In this document: positions 36,401-45,938 of the stretch, piece after piece | How positions within the stretch are numbered: position 1 is the stretch's first letter | Layout of the letters: each line of letters begins with the position of its first letter | NCBI RefSeq assembly: GCF_964355755.1 | Contig: NC_092670.1 | Coordinates: 34,705,795 to 34,769,794 of the forward strand | From: Antedon mediterranea | Lineage: Eukaryota; Echinodermata; Crinoidea; Comatulida; Antedonidae | DNA length: 64,000 nucleotides | Direction: 5' to 3' | Notes under the pieces: generated by a model | What the model was told of the DNA's origin: nothing | What the model saw: the letters and a program-made list of their open reading frames with translations, nothing else | Database searches by the model: none | Program-made: the position numbers and the translations under genes

Positions 36401-37808
36401 ATAAAATGGACACTTAAAGATGTATTATCCCCCAGAAAAAAATAATTCTTAAAAATGTTGAATATGCCATGTTAATGTCACCTACTAGTTACCCATGTTG
36501 ACAAAAAATTGGATTGAAAAATAATATATATTTACCTAAAAAACTGTAATTTAAAGCAAAAAATAGTCAAATTGGCTGCCAGCCAATGGGTTTTTGGTTG
36601 AATTTAAACATTAATTTTGTCATTTTATAACTGAAAATATTAACTTTTTTTTTTTCTACGGAAGTGATTAACTTTATTAAAACTACAAAATAATCTATTC
36701 AAAATTTGATTTTATAAATCTTTATTTTTCATGTTTTGGGGGACAATACATCTTCAAAGTAAATTTTTAATTTACTGTCTTTGATTAAATATAAAATTTG
36801 TTTTCAACCTATATTTTAGGCTATATTATGTTGTCTATTTTGTTTATAGTTGGTATATGTAATGAATCCTAACAAGTTTAGAGCTTGCCAGTTTTTAGTG
36901 AAATTTCACGAGCAACGAAACGACAAAGTGATCGTGTTTTCAGATAATGTCTTTGCACTTATTCACTATGCCAAAGCTATGGAAAAGTAAGTTTAATAAT
37001 ATAGGTGACAAATTTAGCTTTGTGAAAATGTAAAAAAAAAATGTTAATAGGCCTAGTATGTAAATATTATAGACATAATTTCATAAAACATCCACGTACA
37101 GTACAATTCTTCATAACAAAATGTGTTCAATCTTCTATCAACCAAAAGTCGTGGTAAGTCAATTATATAGTCGCCGTACAGATAGGATGCTACATCAATA
37201 CTACCATTTTGATAATTGTAGGGCCATTTGAGTTCCTCAAGGATTCTGCGTTACCCCACTAATTGAGACTTAAAAAAGTTCCTTTCCTTGGACCAGCTTT
37301 GTTCCCTTGGATTGGGATGTAAGCACACCATCAACTAACCAGTCACACCATCAACTAACCAGTCACACATTTTAGATAAGATAAGATAAATCTTTATTGT
37401 CATGAACACAACAAGGCGAACATGAAATTTGTTTTCCTTGATGCTTAAAAACACATACAATATATAAAACATTAAAAAGTATCAATAAAATACATAAAAC
37501 TATTATTAAAAACTATCTTTGATATATTGAGTTGGAAACATGTATAGAAACAATTATTAGAAATATCTGTCACGATCTTCAATATCTTCATTAAATGGGA
37601 TAAAATCCTATTTTAGTGTGATTTTCTGTTTTGTATTGTTTGTTGTATACATGGAATTTATGGAATCAATCGATTAATAGTGAAAAGTATTTTGTTTTCT
37701 TATTTCACCAGGCCATTCATCTACGGACCAACGACCCAATCAGAACGGTTACACATCTTACAGAATTTTGTACACAATCCAGCTGTAAATACAATATTTA
37801 TATCAAAG
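27487..37808 (+). CDS. ERCC3: TFIIH DNA helicase XPB, last exons not found
   Basis: Fifteen exons join in phase into 611 codons: 27487-27514, 27776-27841, 28507-28643, 29197-29312, 29698-29818, 30342-30416, 30557-30679, 32821-33008, 33950-34021, 34417-34523, 35017-35193, 35510-35629, 35940-36208, 36850-36986, 37712-37808. Visible: acidic/Lys-rich N-terminus, XPB N-terminal domain ([17 protein letters not shown]), Walker A (LPCGAGKT), DEVH box ([12 protein letters not shown]), motif III ([11 protein letters not shown], including the XPB RED motif) and motif IV (KVIVFSDN). XPB is the 3'-5' translocase of TFIIH that opens promoters and damaged DNA in the nucleus. The model ends at ISK|gtagg, a normal donor, before motif V, the motif VI arginines (QRLGRILR-type) and the C-terminal tail, about 150-170 residues short of a usual XPB. 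No matching + strand exon is visible to 64,000. Options are a very long last intron, an assembly error or a 3'-truncated gene. Confidence 0.93.
27918..28340. mobile_element. Short-terminal-repeat element carrying a GC-rich minisatellite
   Basis: CAGGGGCGGATTCA at the left and TGGATCTGCCACTG at the right are imperfect inverted repeats, flanked on both sides by TCAAT (27913-27917, 28341-28345). Its body is largely the 16-bp minisatellite plus a C-rich stretch (28,275-28,315). In ERCC3 intron 2. Confidence 0.55.
27942..28198. repeat. 16-bp GC-rich minisatellite
   Basis: About 16 copies of CCAGCCCGGGCCCCAG, nearly perfect except at the ends. Each unit contains a CCCGGG palindrome. Because 16 is not a multiple of 3 the translation repeats every 48 bp; open frames on both strands are artefacts of composition. 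In ERCC3 intron 2. Confidence 0.97.
30065..30165 (-). mobile_element. tRNA-like sequence, probable SINE relic
   Basis: The minus strand contains GTGGGTTCGAGTCCTACCT, a good B box. The A-box side is degenerate, so this is more likely a tRNA-derived SINE piece in ERCC3 intron 5 than a tRNA gene. Confidence 0.4.
30694..30912. mobile_element. MITE family C, copy in ERCC3 intron 7
   Basis: Ends TAAAGATATATTGTCCC and GGGGGACAATACATCTTTA. Interior AATAGTCAAATTGGCTGCC and AGCCAAT are shared with copies at 18080, 21075 and 36414. Confidence 0.7.
31636..31990. repeat. 152-bp tandem duplication
   Basis: A segment containing AATAGCTATGTTAGATTTTG occurs at about 31,661 and again 152 bp later, almost identical. 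A third, partial and more diverged copy begins near 31,943. In ERCC3 intron 7. Confidence 0.85.
32190..32573. mobile_element. Inverted-repeat element in ERCC3 intron 7
   Basis: AACACCTAAATAAATTCCTG with TCATTTGA at the left is mirrored by TCAAATGA and CAGGAATTTATTTAGATGTT at the right. The interior includes an inverted AAACGATCGTTT and TAGGCCTAG words. No coding sequence. Confidence 0.7.
32586..32681. mobile_element. Short palindromic MITE in ERCC3 intron 7
   Basis: AAATAATGGCATTTGGTGAA and TGATGAAA are mirrored by TTTCATCATTCACC and TGCCATTATTTG, giving a hairpin with a 30-35 base loop. Confidence 0.65.
33320..33681. repeat. 12-bp minisatellite, about 30 perfect copies
   Basis: TATTGTATAGTA repeats without a single change for about 362 bp in ERCC3 intron 8. 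The 12-bp unit gives open frames on both strands (IYYT, NILY and SILY repeats), which are not genes. Confidence 0.98.
34193..34324. mobile_element. MITE family B, copy 4
   Basis: Right end reads CATCCTAGTAAAGACCAAGC and the left CTAGGATGCAAGAACGTA. Inner CCATCGCTTGTGATTGGTC matches other family members. In ERCC3 intron 9. Confidence 0.65.
34554..34686. mobile_element. MITE family A, copy 5
   Basis: ATGCTCTGTCTACACTATCA and TGATAGTGTGGACAGAACTT ends, internal AGTGTGATGTGCCC and GGGCACATCACA. Lies in ERCC3 intron 10, between the two exons that together encode the Walker A motif. Confidence 0.8.
36414..36756. mobile_element. MITE family C, copy in ERCC3 intron 13
   Basis: Ends TTAAAGATGTATTATCCCCC and GGGGGACAATACATCTT, with internal ATAGTCAAATTGGCTGCC and GCCAATGG. 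At about 343 bp this is the longest copy. Confidence 0.7.
37372..37510 (-). mobile_element. LINE 3' tail (L2/CR1-like)
   Basis: Read on the minus strand, this ends TGACAATAAAGATTTATC followed by repeated TTATC units, the characteristic 3' terminus of L2/CR1-like elements. No coding sequence survives. Confidence 0.6.
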
Positions 37809-38264
37809 GTAGGAAATACAATTCTTTCACAAATTCAGACTTTCTACAGTATTTTCATTTAGCAAATAATTTTTTAAACATTTTTAAACTAAAATAATGT
37901 ATAGCATCACATTGTTTACATAAAATAGCAGGAAAATATTATGCTACGTGTATCGGCTTGTTCAACTAAAATTTATTGTTGCTTGTCACAATACTCGCTC
38001 CGTGATTGAAAGGCATGATGAGATGATGCAAATATTTTATCCGCTTATTAAAATGATCATTATTTTTTCAAGTCCTAAGCATTTGTGTCAACGGAAAACA
38101 TCGTAAAAAACTGTATCATATTAAATGTTTACCACAATTCTGCATTTTTTTTTGGGTAGCTAGGAATCAATATAACTTTGAACTATATTACTCTCTGTAT
38201 GTCAAGCAAAAGTTTAAATCATAGTTTTACTCCCTGATTTCTTTTTTTTAATATTACAGTATTA

Positions 38265-38756
38265 GGGAGGTTTCGCAACCTTACGATAACGAAAACGGAT
38301 ACGTCACACATTCTGACACTTTTGAGCTGATCCCCATTTCATATCCGTAAAGCGTATTCGTGTTGACGAATATCACCAGTCATATTCGTAACTACAAAAC
38401 GAGTATAGTTTTTGATCTATTTTGCACATTTTGCATTTGAATCAGGAATGATTCATGATTATAATATAATTATAGATTTATTGAAAGTAATTTACTAATG
38501 TAATTTACTAAAATGCCAGGTCAATTTTGATAAATAGCAGTTTTTAAAGTCCTCACTCGCTTTGATGTTACGCTAGGCCTAGCAGCCAAGCAACACGTAC
38601 CTGCGCTTCGCTCAAATTTACCGCAGTCATATTTTAGACGGCGCCCTCAATATTTTGTTGCCATGCGAAACAGATTTTTACTGGCTTACATAAATGAATA
38701 CGTGTGCGTGACGTATCCGTTTTCGTTATCGTATTCGTAAGATTGCGAAACCTCTC
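38265..38756. mobile_element. Inverted-repeat DNA element, about 490 bp
   Basis: GGGAGGTTTCGCAACCTTAC at the left end is mirrored by TTGCGAAACCTCTC at the right. The second stem part ATAACGAAAACGGATACGTC matches GACGTATCCGTTTTCGTTAT near 38,711. Flanks share TTA. No coding sequence. Confidence 0.75.
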
Positions 38757-38889
38757 TATTATTTATTTTCAGCAATGTTAGTTTGTAGTTTAGGTTGTCT
38801 TTAAATTTATATTTTTTATATCACAGTTTTATTTTTATGACACTATTATTTTGCAGTAGTATATAGCATACTTTATTCACAACTATTAA

Positions 38890-39090
38890 GACTCAAAGTG
38901 TCTTTCACACATGTTCTGGCATGTTTCTGCTCAGGTGGCGGCAAATCCAACTGAACATCAATGTTTCGTTTTCACACGGCTACGTGCATATCGGTAGGTG
39001 GATAGCAATGTGGAACGTTGTGAAAACGAAACATTGATGTTTGATTTGCCGTACCAGAACCGTGCTAGGACAGCCGTGAAAGACCCTTAA
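38890..39090. mobile_element. Palindromic MITE-like element
   Basis: TGTTTCGTTTTCACA near 38,963 is matched by TGTGAAAACGAAACA near 39,018, with outer arms TGTCTTTCACA and GTGAAAGACCCTT. Short and non-coding. Confidence 0.55.
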
Positions 39091-39351
39091 CATGTGGTAT
39101 TTTCCTTGTGCTATCACAATGTCAGTTGTGCAATATTCCCTGTGAGTGACATTGATGCCATAAATATCAGTAAAGAAATTAATGCCATGTTCTTTGTCAA
39201 AGTAATATTGTGATGACCTCATAGTATATTATTTCACTTCTTTCAATAAACTTCAGAACTCTTCAGTGATGTTGTTTTAGAAATTAACTGTTTCTATATT
39301 GAATCATAAAGAAAGAATCGTAATGATCTGAAGTATACGCTGTTTAGATTA

Positions 39352-40684
39352 CAGTCAACTCTCCCAATACCGGACACCCTTGGGCGGGCATATATTTTCC
39401 GGTTTTTCGAAAGTCCGGTTTCCTGAAAACATATTTTTAAAGTCATCACGTTGTCACTGAAAATGCTTTGAATCACCGGTCCGAATGCTGCCCGGTACGG
39501 TCTCCTAGCGTAGGGAAGGCCTAGGCTAGGCTATGATTGTGTCAATCTAGTTTTAATTAAATAAATACTGATAGGCCTAGGCTAGGCCTACTTTATTAAT
39601 ATTAAGCTACAGTAATTCAATTTACCTTTTTTAAAAGTTACATTATTTACTGTACCAATAAAACATGTTACAATAGTAAATTATTGTTTCTCAATGTGTT
39701 TTTAACGGCAAAAAGGCGTACGTACGTACCTACGTACGTACGGTGAACATAATTTCGGTCTGTTTATTGTTTTTCGTGAGCTAGCTAGCAGCAGCAGCAG
39801 CATGGGTGTGAAGGGCTTTGATTGATGCGCATGTGCAGAGGTGTCATAATCAAATAAAAATGCCCACACCTAGACCACATGTTTTTTAAGCTCCTTTATT
39901 TTGACGTAATTTGATAGCAATGATGAAAATTGATTAGGTAAACGAGCCAAGCAATAATGACACAATAATTAATTGGTAACATTTCAAAGTTTATTCAAAC
40001 TAGTTAAGTCAAGTTCATTCCGTTTACGTTTTGCCATAATGATTTCCAAATTTATAATGATGCACATTTTTAGTGAAACATTCCTTTTTAAAGTCCTATT
40101 GCAATTGTGAATTTAACAATAATTTAAACAAAACAAAGACACAAAGTGGAATGTAAATTGAACTTTATTAAAAAACAATTCATATGCTAAAAAACAGGGA
40201 GTTGTTAACAACTCCCTGCTAAAAACAATAGACATTAAGACATAGCGCTTCGATGTGAAAAAGCCCACGCAGTTCGATACGCAACAAAGCAATTGCCGCC
40301 TCGTGGGTTAACAATGAACTGACCTGTCAATCACAGTGTAGCGCTCCATGGCAACATTATTTGATCGTACCGCGAAATGTCGCGCACTTCATGCATGGTG
40401 AGGGTATGGTTAAAAGCTTTTGTACATTGTGAATGTATTGAATCCGAGTCAGCGACGACGATGTTTTCGTAAATATTTGGAGTTTTTTAACTGTCAGTCC
40501 GGTTTTCAGACGCTAATTTTCGTGTTTTGTACTTCATAATTTGTCCGGATTCCGGAATTGGGTATTCCGGTTTTCATGATAAATTACAGTACATTTAGAA
40601 AAGGGACAAATTGGGCCCTCCAAAAAAGTCCGGTTTTTCGTGAATTCCGGTTTTGGGAGAGTCCGGTATTGGGAGAGTTGACTG
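39352..40684. mobile_element. pogo/Tigger-like non-autonomous DNA transposon, 1,333 bp
   Basis: Terminal inverted repeats start CAGTCAACTCTCCCAATACC at 39352 and are mirrored at 40665-40684 (ending GGGAGAGTTGACTG). TA duplications lie at 39350-39351 and 40685-40686. CAGT termini with TA targets are typical of pogo/Tigger elements of the Tc1/mariner group. The interior contains further CCGGTTT motifs in both orientations but no transposase frame. Confidence 0.8.
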
Positions 40685-40869
40685 TATTCATTTTCTCAAC
40701 TAAAAACGAAACTAAGTTTATTTCCTTAAAATGTATTATGTATTTTGAAACCACAATAACATAAGAGTTCAATTGATCTGAACTGATTGATCATTACATG
40801 TTGCAGTACTGTAAAATACATTTTTATTATTTAAGCTAGATTATAAATCTACTAATTATGTATATTTAT

Positions 40870-41090
40870 ATTTACTTTTAATAATAATAATAATAATAAT
40901 AATTTATTTTGAAAACGCTTTTTGAACAGCGGTACACATAATAATGATGCATCCTTAAAACAATTAAACATACAATATAAAAATATATGAGTATAAAAAT
41001 AAAGATAGACTAGATTAAAACAGATAATACTCAGATAAAACGGAAGTTCGATAAAACCAAATTAAAAAATAAACTGTAATACTAATACCA
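40870..41090 (-). mobile_element. LINE-like 3' tail with (ATT)n
   Basis: On the minus strand the sequence ends CGTTTTCAAAATAAATT followed by about eight ATT repeats (40,880-40,903), a typical microsatellite-tailed non-LTR 3' end. No coding remnant is visible. Confidence 0.5.
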
Positions 41091-41129
41091 ATTAAATGCA
41101 ACCCACATACATAAGCTTGGATACTAAAT

Positions 41130-41178
41130 TAGCATATCAATTAGCATATCAATTAGCATATCAATTAGTATATGAACA
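41130..41178. repeat. 12-bp tandem repeat
   Basis: Four copies of AATTAGCATATC, the last changed to TAGTATATG. Confidence 0.85.
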
Positions 41179-41598
41179 AAGGAATTTACAGTATTTATTG
41201 CAAGTTGAAATTTTATTTTTTATACAGCACACTCAATGGTAATATTTTGTGTCATTTCCTCATTGAATGAAAATATTTATTAAAATGAACTGAAGAATTA
41301 TACAAAGTCACAAAAAGCGATCATGTATAATTCATTTTAAATTTTATACATTTTAAACATTAACATTTTCAATTAAATGATTTATTCTGTTAAAAGTAAC
41401 ATGATTTTATTTGATTATAATGCTAACATTTGTTAGCAAGATGAAATTAAATTTACTTATCACTAACAATTTTGATTCGTGTATCTGCTCACATTACTTG
41501 TTTATTTGATAAAGATTATTTCTTTTTCAAATTTTGTAGTATCTACTTGCTTTGCTCTCACTGTAATTTCTGTTAACCTGTTTCTTATCATCTTTGAT

Positions 41599-43368
41599 TC
41601 AATCAATTACATTAAAACTAGAAACGTACATGTCATTATTAAACTTAAGCACAAAATGTTTAGTTTTCTTTTCTTGGTTGCTATATTTCTCGGTACATAA
41701 CAATTCCAGCTGGTTGCTTGTTGAAGGTGGATCATCATCTTTAATTTCATAATAGATTTCCTCATCATCCATTTGTTCTACCTTCTTTTTGTTTGTAGTT
41801 GGTTGTGATTTCTCACTTTCTTTAATGTTGTAATATTCTTTTCCTTCCTCTTGCTTGCTTGTAGAAGCTTCTTCATTCACTTCATTGATATTATTGTTGC
41901 TTTCTTGCTCATTTTCCGTTATCTTTTCTCCCTTCTTTGAAGGTATCTCACTATCTTTAACATTATACATTCTTTCACCTTCTGTTTTATCTAGTTCCCT
42001 TTTTAAGGTTTTGATAGTATCATCATGTTGACTCTGCTTCACAGTTTGTGAATGTACATAGTGTTTTATTTTAAGTGTATACATCAATACTAGTAAAAGT
42101 ATCATTAACAGTATCCCAGTTGTAGTTGCAAGTATAATAATAGTTATATCCTTATCATTGTGATTCAACTGTTGATGTGTAGTTGCTGTTGGCACAATAT
42201 CTTTGACTGTGAATTCCATTTCATCAAACCTCTTCTGGACATCAGTACTCACCAAACATGTTACAGTGTAATTACCAGCTGGTAAATTGTTAAAGCATCT
42301 TTCATCATTCTCTTGGTTGTCATCAACGTATGTAATAGGTTCTTCTCCATTCAAACTCCAATTGTAAATTGTCTTATTACCAGATCCACCTTCTGTGTAG
42401 CATTTGAAGCAATTTGCATCCACATGAACTTCTGGTGATTTGTAAAACCTTTTTATTTTCACAATCAATTTAGGAAGAGAAGTAGTTTTAAGTCTATGAT
42501 CTTTGACTGTAAATTTCATCTCTTCATATTTTTTCTGTACATCAGTACTCACAAGACACTTGACAGTGTAATTTCCAGCTGGTAAATTGTTAAAGCATCT
42601 TTCATCCTTCTCTTGGTTGTCACCATCCTCAGTAATTTTCTTTCCATTCAATGTCCAATTGTAAATTGTCTTATTACCAGATCCACCTTCTGCACAGCAC
42701 TTGAAGCAATGTGTACTCGCATGCGGTAGTTTAGGTGTTTTATGCAATATTTTTACAATTAATCGAGGGTAAACCTTTAGTATCAATGTGTAGCACTCGA
42801 AAGATACATGTTGGGCGAAACTTGTGAAGCAATAAAAGAATATACCATCTCCAGCTTGGAAACCAGTCAATGTCTGACTAATACTTAAGCTACTGCTATT
42901 AACATTATATGACTGCATATTGATATATCTTCCTTGGATCCATCCTATTGTTAATTCTTTTGTGTTTACTCGAGTGTATTTCTTGATGCATGTGATTTTT
43001 AATTCTTCATCTTTTTCAATGTTTTTAAAATGTTCACATTCAAGATACATAAACTTTTTAGTTGAGATTTTGGTAACTTCTGCTGAAGGAACCAAATAAT
43101 GCTTATTCTCGTCATCTTGACATGCGTATATTCCTACACTTTGTTGTTCATTGAAATATATAAACAGATTACAGTTCACTGTATTATTGTTATCAGGATG
43201 TTTTCCTTTAAACTGTTTGCTTGATGGTAATACTGCTGGATAGCGCATATATGATGTATCCAAGCAATCATATAGCCACCATAGAACAGCGCCTTCTACA
43301 ATGATATTACTGACATTCAAGAAGCAAACCACTGCTATGAAGTTGAGGATAACTTGTGACCTGGTCAT
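41599..43368 (-). CDS. Ig-like type I membrane receptor with tyrosine-motif tail, copy 1
   Basis: Single-exon reading frame of 589 residues starting MTRSQVILNFIAVVCFLNVS, a signal peptide. Residues 27-100 are a first Ig-like module ending with the F-strand-like GIYACQDD. Residues 105-200 are a V-set-like module (Cys127, Trp143, FQAGDGIFFYC). Residues 201-290 and 299-390 are two near-identical modules of the pattern CFKC, EGGSGN, IYNW, ERCFNNLPAGNYT, C. A transmembrane helix covers about 408-432. The tail carries MYNV, EYYNIKESE and EIYYEIKDDDPPST, all tyrosine motifs with hydrophobic +2/+3 positions. Many N-x-S/T sites lie outside. It is the most divergent family member and the only one with two C-terminal Ig modules. 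I do not recognise an orthologue. The architecture suggests a cell-surface signalling receptor; ligand unknown. Confidence 0.8.
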   Translation of the reverse strand: MTRSQVILNFIAVVCFLNVSNIIVEGAVLWWLYDCLDTSYMRYPAVLPSSKQFKGKHPDNNNTVNCNLFIYFNEQQSVGIYACQDDENKHYLVPSAEVTKISTKKFMYLECEHFKNIEKDEELKITCIKKYTRVNTKELTIGWIQGRYINMQSYNVNSSSLSISQTLTGFQAGDGIFFYCFTSFAQHVSFECYTLILKVYPRLIVKILHKTPKLPHASTHCFKCCAEGGSGNKTIYNWTLNGKKITEDGDNQEKDERCFNNLPAGNYTVKCLVSTDVQKKYEEMKFTVKDHRLKTTSLPKLIVKIKRFYKSPEVHVDANCFKCYTEGGSGNKTIYNWSLNGEEPITYVDDNQENDERCFNNLPAGNYTVTCLVSTDVQKRFDEMEFTVKDIVPTATTHQQLNHNDKDITIIILATTTGILLMILLLVLMYTLKIKHYVHSQTVKQSQHDDTIKTLKRELDKTEGERMYNVKDSEIPSKKGEKITENEQESNNNINEVNEEASTSKQEEGKEYYNIKESEKSQPTTNKKKVEQMDDEEIYYEIKDDDPPSTSNQLELLCTEKYSNQEKKTKHFVLKFNNDMYVSSFNVID

Positions 43369-43734
43369 TGTAATTTCTTCACCTCTACTAAGAATTTTTT
43401 CTGACGTTACTTTAGTAAACTGTTGTTTCCATGAATACTAAAACAAATGATTTTGATGCATCTGTAAAGAAAGCACGATATTGAAATTATTATTTTCTTT
43501 TTAACTGAAAACAAAACAAATTTTTATTTCTGTGTCTACTTCTGTTTTTGACAACAGTCATAACAACGATAATAGTTGTAATTATTATTATAGTTATTTT
43601 TCAAGGTTCATAAGAGCCTACTGAAAGTCTGAAAAGAAAATGTATCTGTAGTACAAGCAATGTGATGAAATCTGCTGTAAACTGTGTCTATGCAATGAAT
43701 TGAATATTCTAGACCTGGATAATTAAAATTAAAT

Positions 43735-43925
43735 TAATTGTTAACGTTTTCCGTCTTCCGACATTACGCTTTCCACAATTTGTTTCCATTTTTTTCTGTT
43801 TATGGCAGGATGGTTTGTTATTGTGTTAGTGTCTACTTGTCCTTGTAAGTCTTTCTTTATTTGATTCATCCAGTTATTTCTTGGTCTTCCTACATATTCC
43901 AATACATATACCATGTTCACAACTA
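43735..43925 (-). mobile_element. LINE 3'-terminal coding remnant
   Basis: Minus-strand translation reads YVGRPRNNWMNQIKKDLQ, then INRKKWKQIVESV, the conserved end of many non-LTR polyproteins (GRPR..W...I..DL). Only about 60 codons remain, with no start. Confidence 0.65.
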
Positions 43926-44768
43926 AGGATATTGAGAATGGAGAGATACGCTGCAGAGTATTTTATAATAAAGTGTATTATGCTATAAGTATATTGTATC
44001 TCGAGTCGAGTGGCTGAGCAGTTTAGGCAGTTGGTCTCAAAGGTCTGCTATGAATTATGTGCCTGCATGGCACATTGGTTGGCTTTTGTCGATACTGTAT
44101 TTTTACAGACATGGTCTGAAAACTTACCTACTGGAAGTTGTTAGTTTAATGTACATATACAATATTTGTTATTGACGGTCAATTTCTGACATTTGGACTG
44201 CTTGGTAGGTTTGCTTGCTTCTGGTAGTATAAAGGCTAAAATAAATGAAATTTTATTTGTGAAGTATGTAGTCAGTCTCACTGCATTACAGTACAAATGT
44301 CCTATATTCATGTACCATTACATACAGTATATGAACACTATTTCGATTAGAAAATCATTATAGAGCGGGTACACCTCTATTCAAGGAACATTAGGGAAAC
44401 TTTCATTTGAAGCAAACATGGAAAATGTGTTATAACACAGGCGACCCTTATTTAGGGGACATTTTCCTGGGTCCCAAAAGTGTTCCCTTAGGGAAGTACT
44501 GTAATCTAAAGTAGAGAATAAACTATATATAGAGGGTACATCAAATAATTTTCTAAAAAGCCCCCAGTGAATATCAGGGGAATGCAGTAAATGGGTTAAA
44601 TAGATTTGATTAGTTTTCATTAGGATCTTTTCTATTTTCATTCTTTAGTTCTTTTTTCTTTCATAGTTTATTGCACAGTAGTAGTCGTGGTTCATTATGC
44701 AAATAACAGCAAACAAGATTTTGATACAGAAAAAGAAACAAAAATATTAGGCTAGATAAAATTATCTT

Positions 44769-45938
44769 CTACTTCTGATGTATCAATTGAAACGTACATT
44801 TTTCACACACAGCTACCCAATTCTTTCGGTAACAATGTTGATCACGCCAAGCACCACCATGGCGCTTAAACAGAGCAGCACAATTATTACCGTTACTAAG
44901 TTTGGGCTGGCCTTGTTGCCAATCTGAAAGATTAATTACGACTTTTAAGGACTAGTAGAAAAGAAATAAAGTCTTAAAATGATCATGTAACTTTCATTTA
45001 TTTAGAGAAGTGAGTAACATACTTTTAAGTTTAATAACTTCCCATTGGGCATATACAAAATTGATAAACATGGATTGAAAAAATATTAATTTTAATTTTT
45101 TAATCTGAAAGTGATATTTATTATTCGTATGAAAGCTGTTTCTTCAGATTTTTTAATTTATGAGCAAAATATCAAAAGAACTGAATAAAAGAATAAAAAC
45201 AAACGTACTTTCATAACTTGATGTGTTTAACATCCACTCAAATATGCCATCTCTATCTATATCATCAATGTAGCCAATCCATGAGGCATTTGATGTGGAA
45301 TCTTCAGTGAGTCTCTGAAGTACCCACATGTTTTCACTTTCACTTGAAATTTCAACCAAATTACTTTTCAAACGCTGGCATTTTTGCGACATGTTTAGCC
45401 ACGTACCAGAAGTGTTTGTGACCCAGTAGCATTTGGAAAATGAGGCATTGTAGTGCCATCCTGTTGGACAACCTGTAAATAAATTATGATTTTAATCGAC
45501 CTTTTTGACAGACTGAAGTTTAAAAAAACTGTTCCGAAGATAATAAATAATAATTGCTTCTTTACATTGTTCTTAGCATCAGTGCCATAATGTCTTTCAC
45601 TGGCTAAAGCCAGAGACACCAGAGCTACAGTAAGAGGTCCTTAGAGGCTCTTTCCCCCTGTGTAGCACCACTGCTATTGTATACGATTTGTCCTTCAGGT
45701 CAAAGGTTAAACTTTATTGCATTTATTCGATAATTATCCGATTTGAATTAGATAATTATCGATTAAATTTCTCGAGTTGAATTGGTTAGACCCCGTTTCC
45801 ACAGGTATTTTATCGGTTAATTATCAGTTAATTTTATCGGTTAATTTTTGACTGCGGAAAAACAGCCTGTTACTCACCACAGGTAATGTAATATGTAACA
45901 GCCAAATATGACAGTACTGCAAGTCCTCTCAGTTCCAT
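44769..45938 (-). CDS. Secreted single-domain C-type lectin
   Basis: Three exons, 45878-45938, 45209-45472 and 44769-44923, join in phase into 159 residues. The first exon gives a signal peptide (MELRGLAVLSYLAVTYY). The remainder is one C-type lectin domain: CPTGWHYNASFSKCYW, WIGYIDDIDRDGIFEWMLN, then W-GQPKLSNGNNCA, WRDQHC and AVCEKC. Disulphide cysteines at the usual places are present. The sugar/calcium positions are non-canonical: GQPK stands where EPN or QPD is usual, and WRD replaces WND, so classical Ca-dependent mannose or galactose binding is doubtful. Intron 1 holds a small inverted-repeat element (45672-45872). It sits between copies 1 and 2 of the Ig-like receptors on the same strand. 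No transmembrane segment is seen, so it is probably secreted, as an immune recognition or adhesion lectin by inference. Confidence 0.83.
45672..45872. mobile_element. Two-copy ~190-bp repeat, copy b (reversed)
   Basis: ATTTGTCCTTCAGGTCAAAG, TCGATAATTATCCGAT, GTTTCCACAGG and TTTTTGACTGCGGAAAA repeat, in reverse, the blocks at 14262-14452. Lies in intron 1 of the C-type lectin gene. Confidence 0.55.

Larger units (their letters stand above)
37809..41598. other. Non-coding, transposon-rich gap after ERCC3 exon 15
   Basis: Consists of a LINE tail just before exon 15, three inverted-repeat elements (38265-39090, 39352-40684), an (ATT)n LINE tail and AT-rich sequence. I looked for the missing XPB motif V-VI exons on the + strand and did not find them. 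Confidence 0.65.

Noticed and set aside
38980-39222. 80-codon minus frame (MRSSQYYFDKEHGINFF...)
   Set aside because: Half lies in a palindromic repeat; no recognisable domain, and on the + strand it does not encode the missing XPB end.
41479-41700. 73-codon hydrophobic + frame
   Set aside because: Overlaps the 3' end of receptor copy 1 on the opposite strand; AT-rich composition explains the hydrophobicity.
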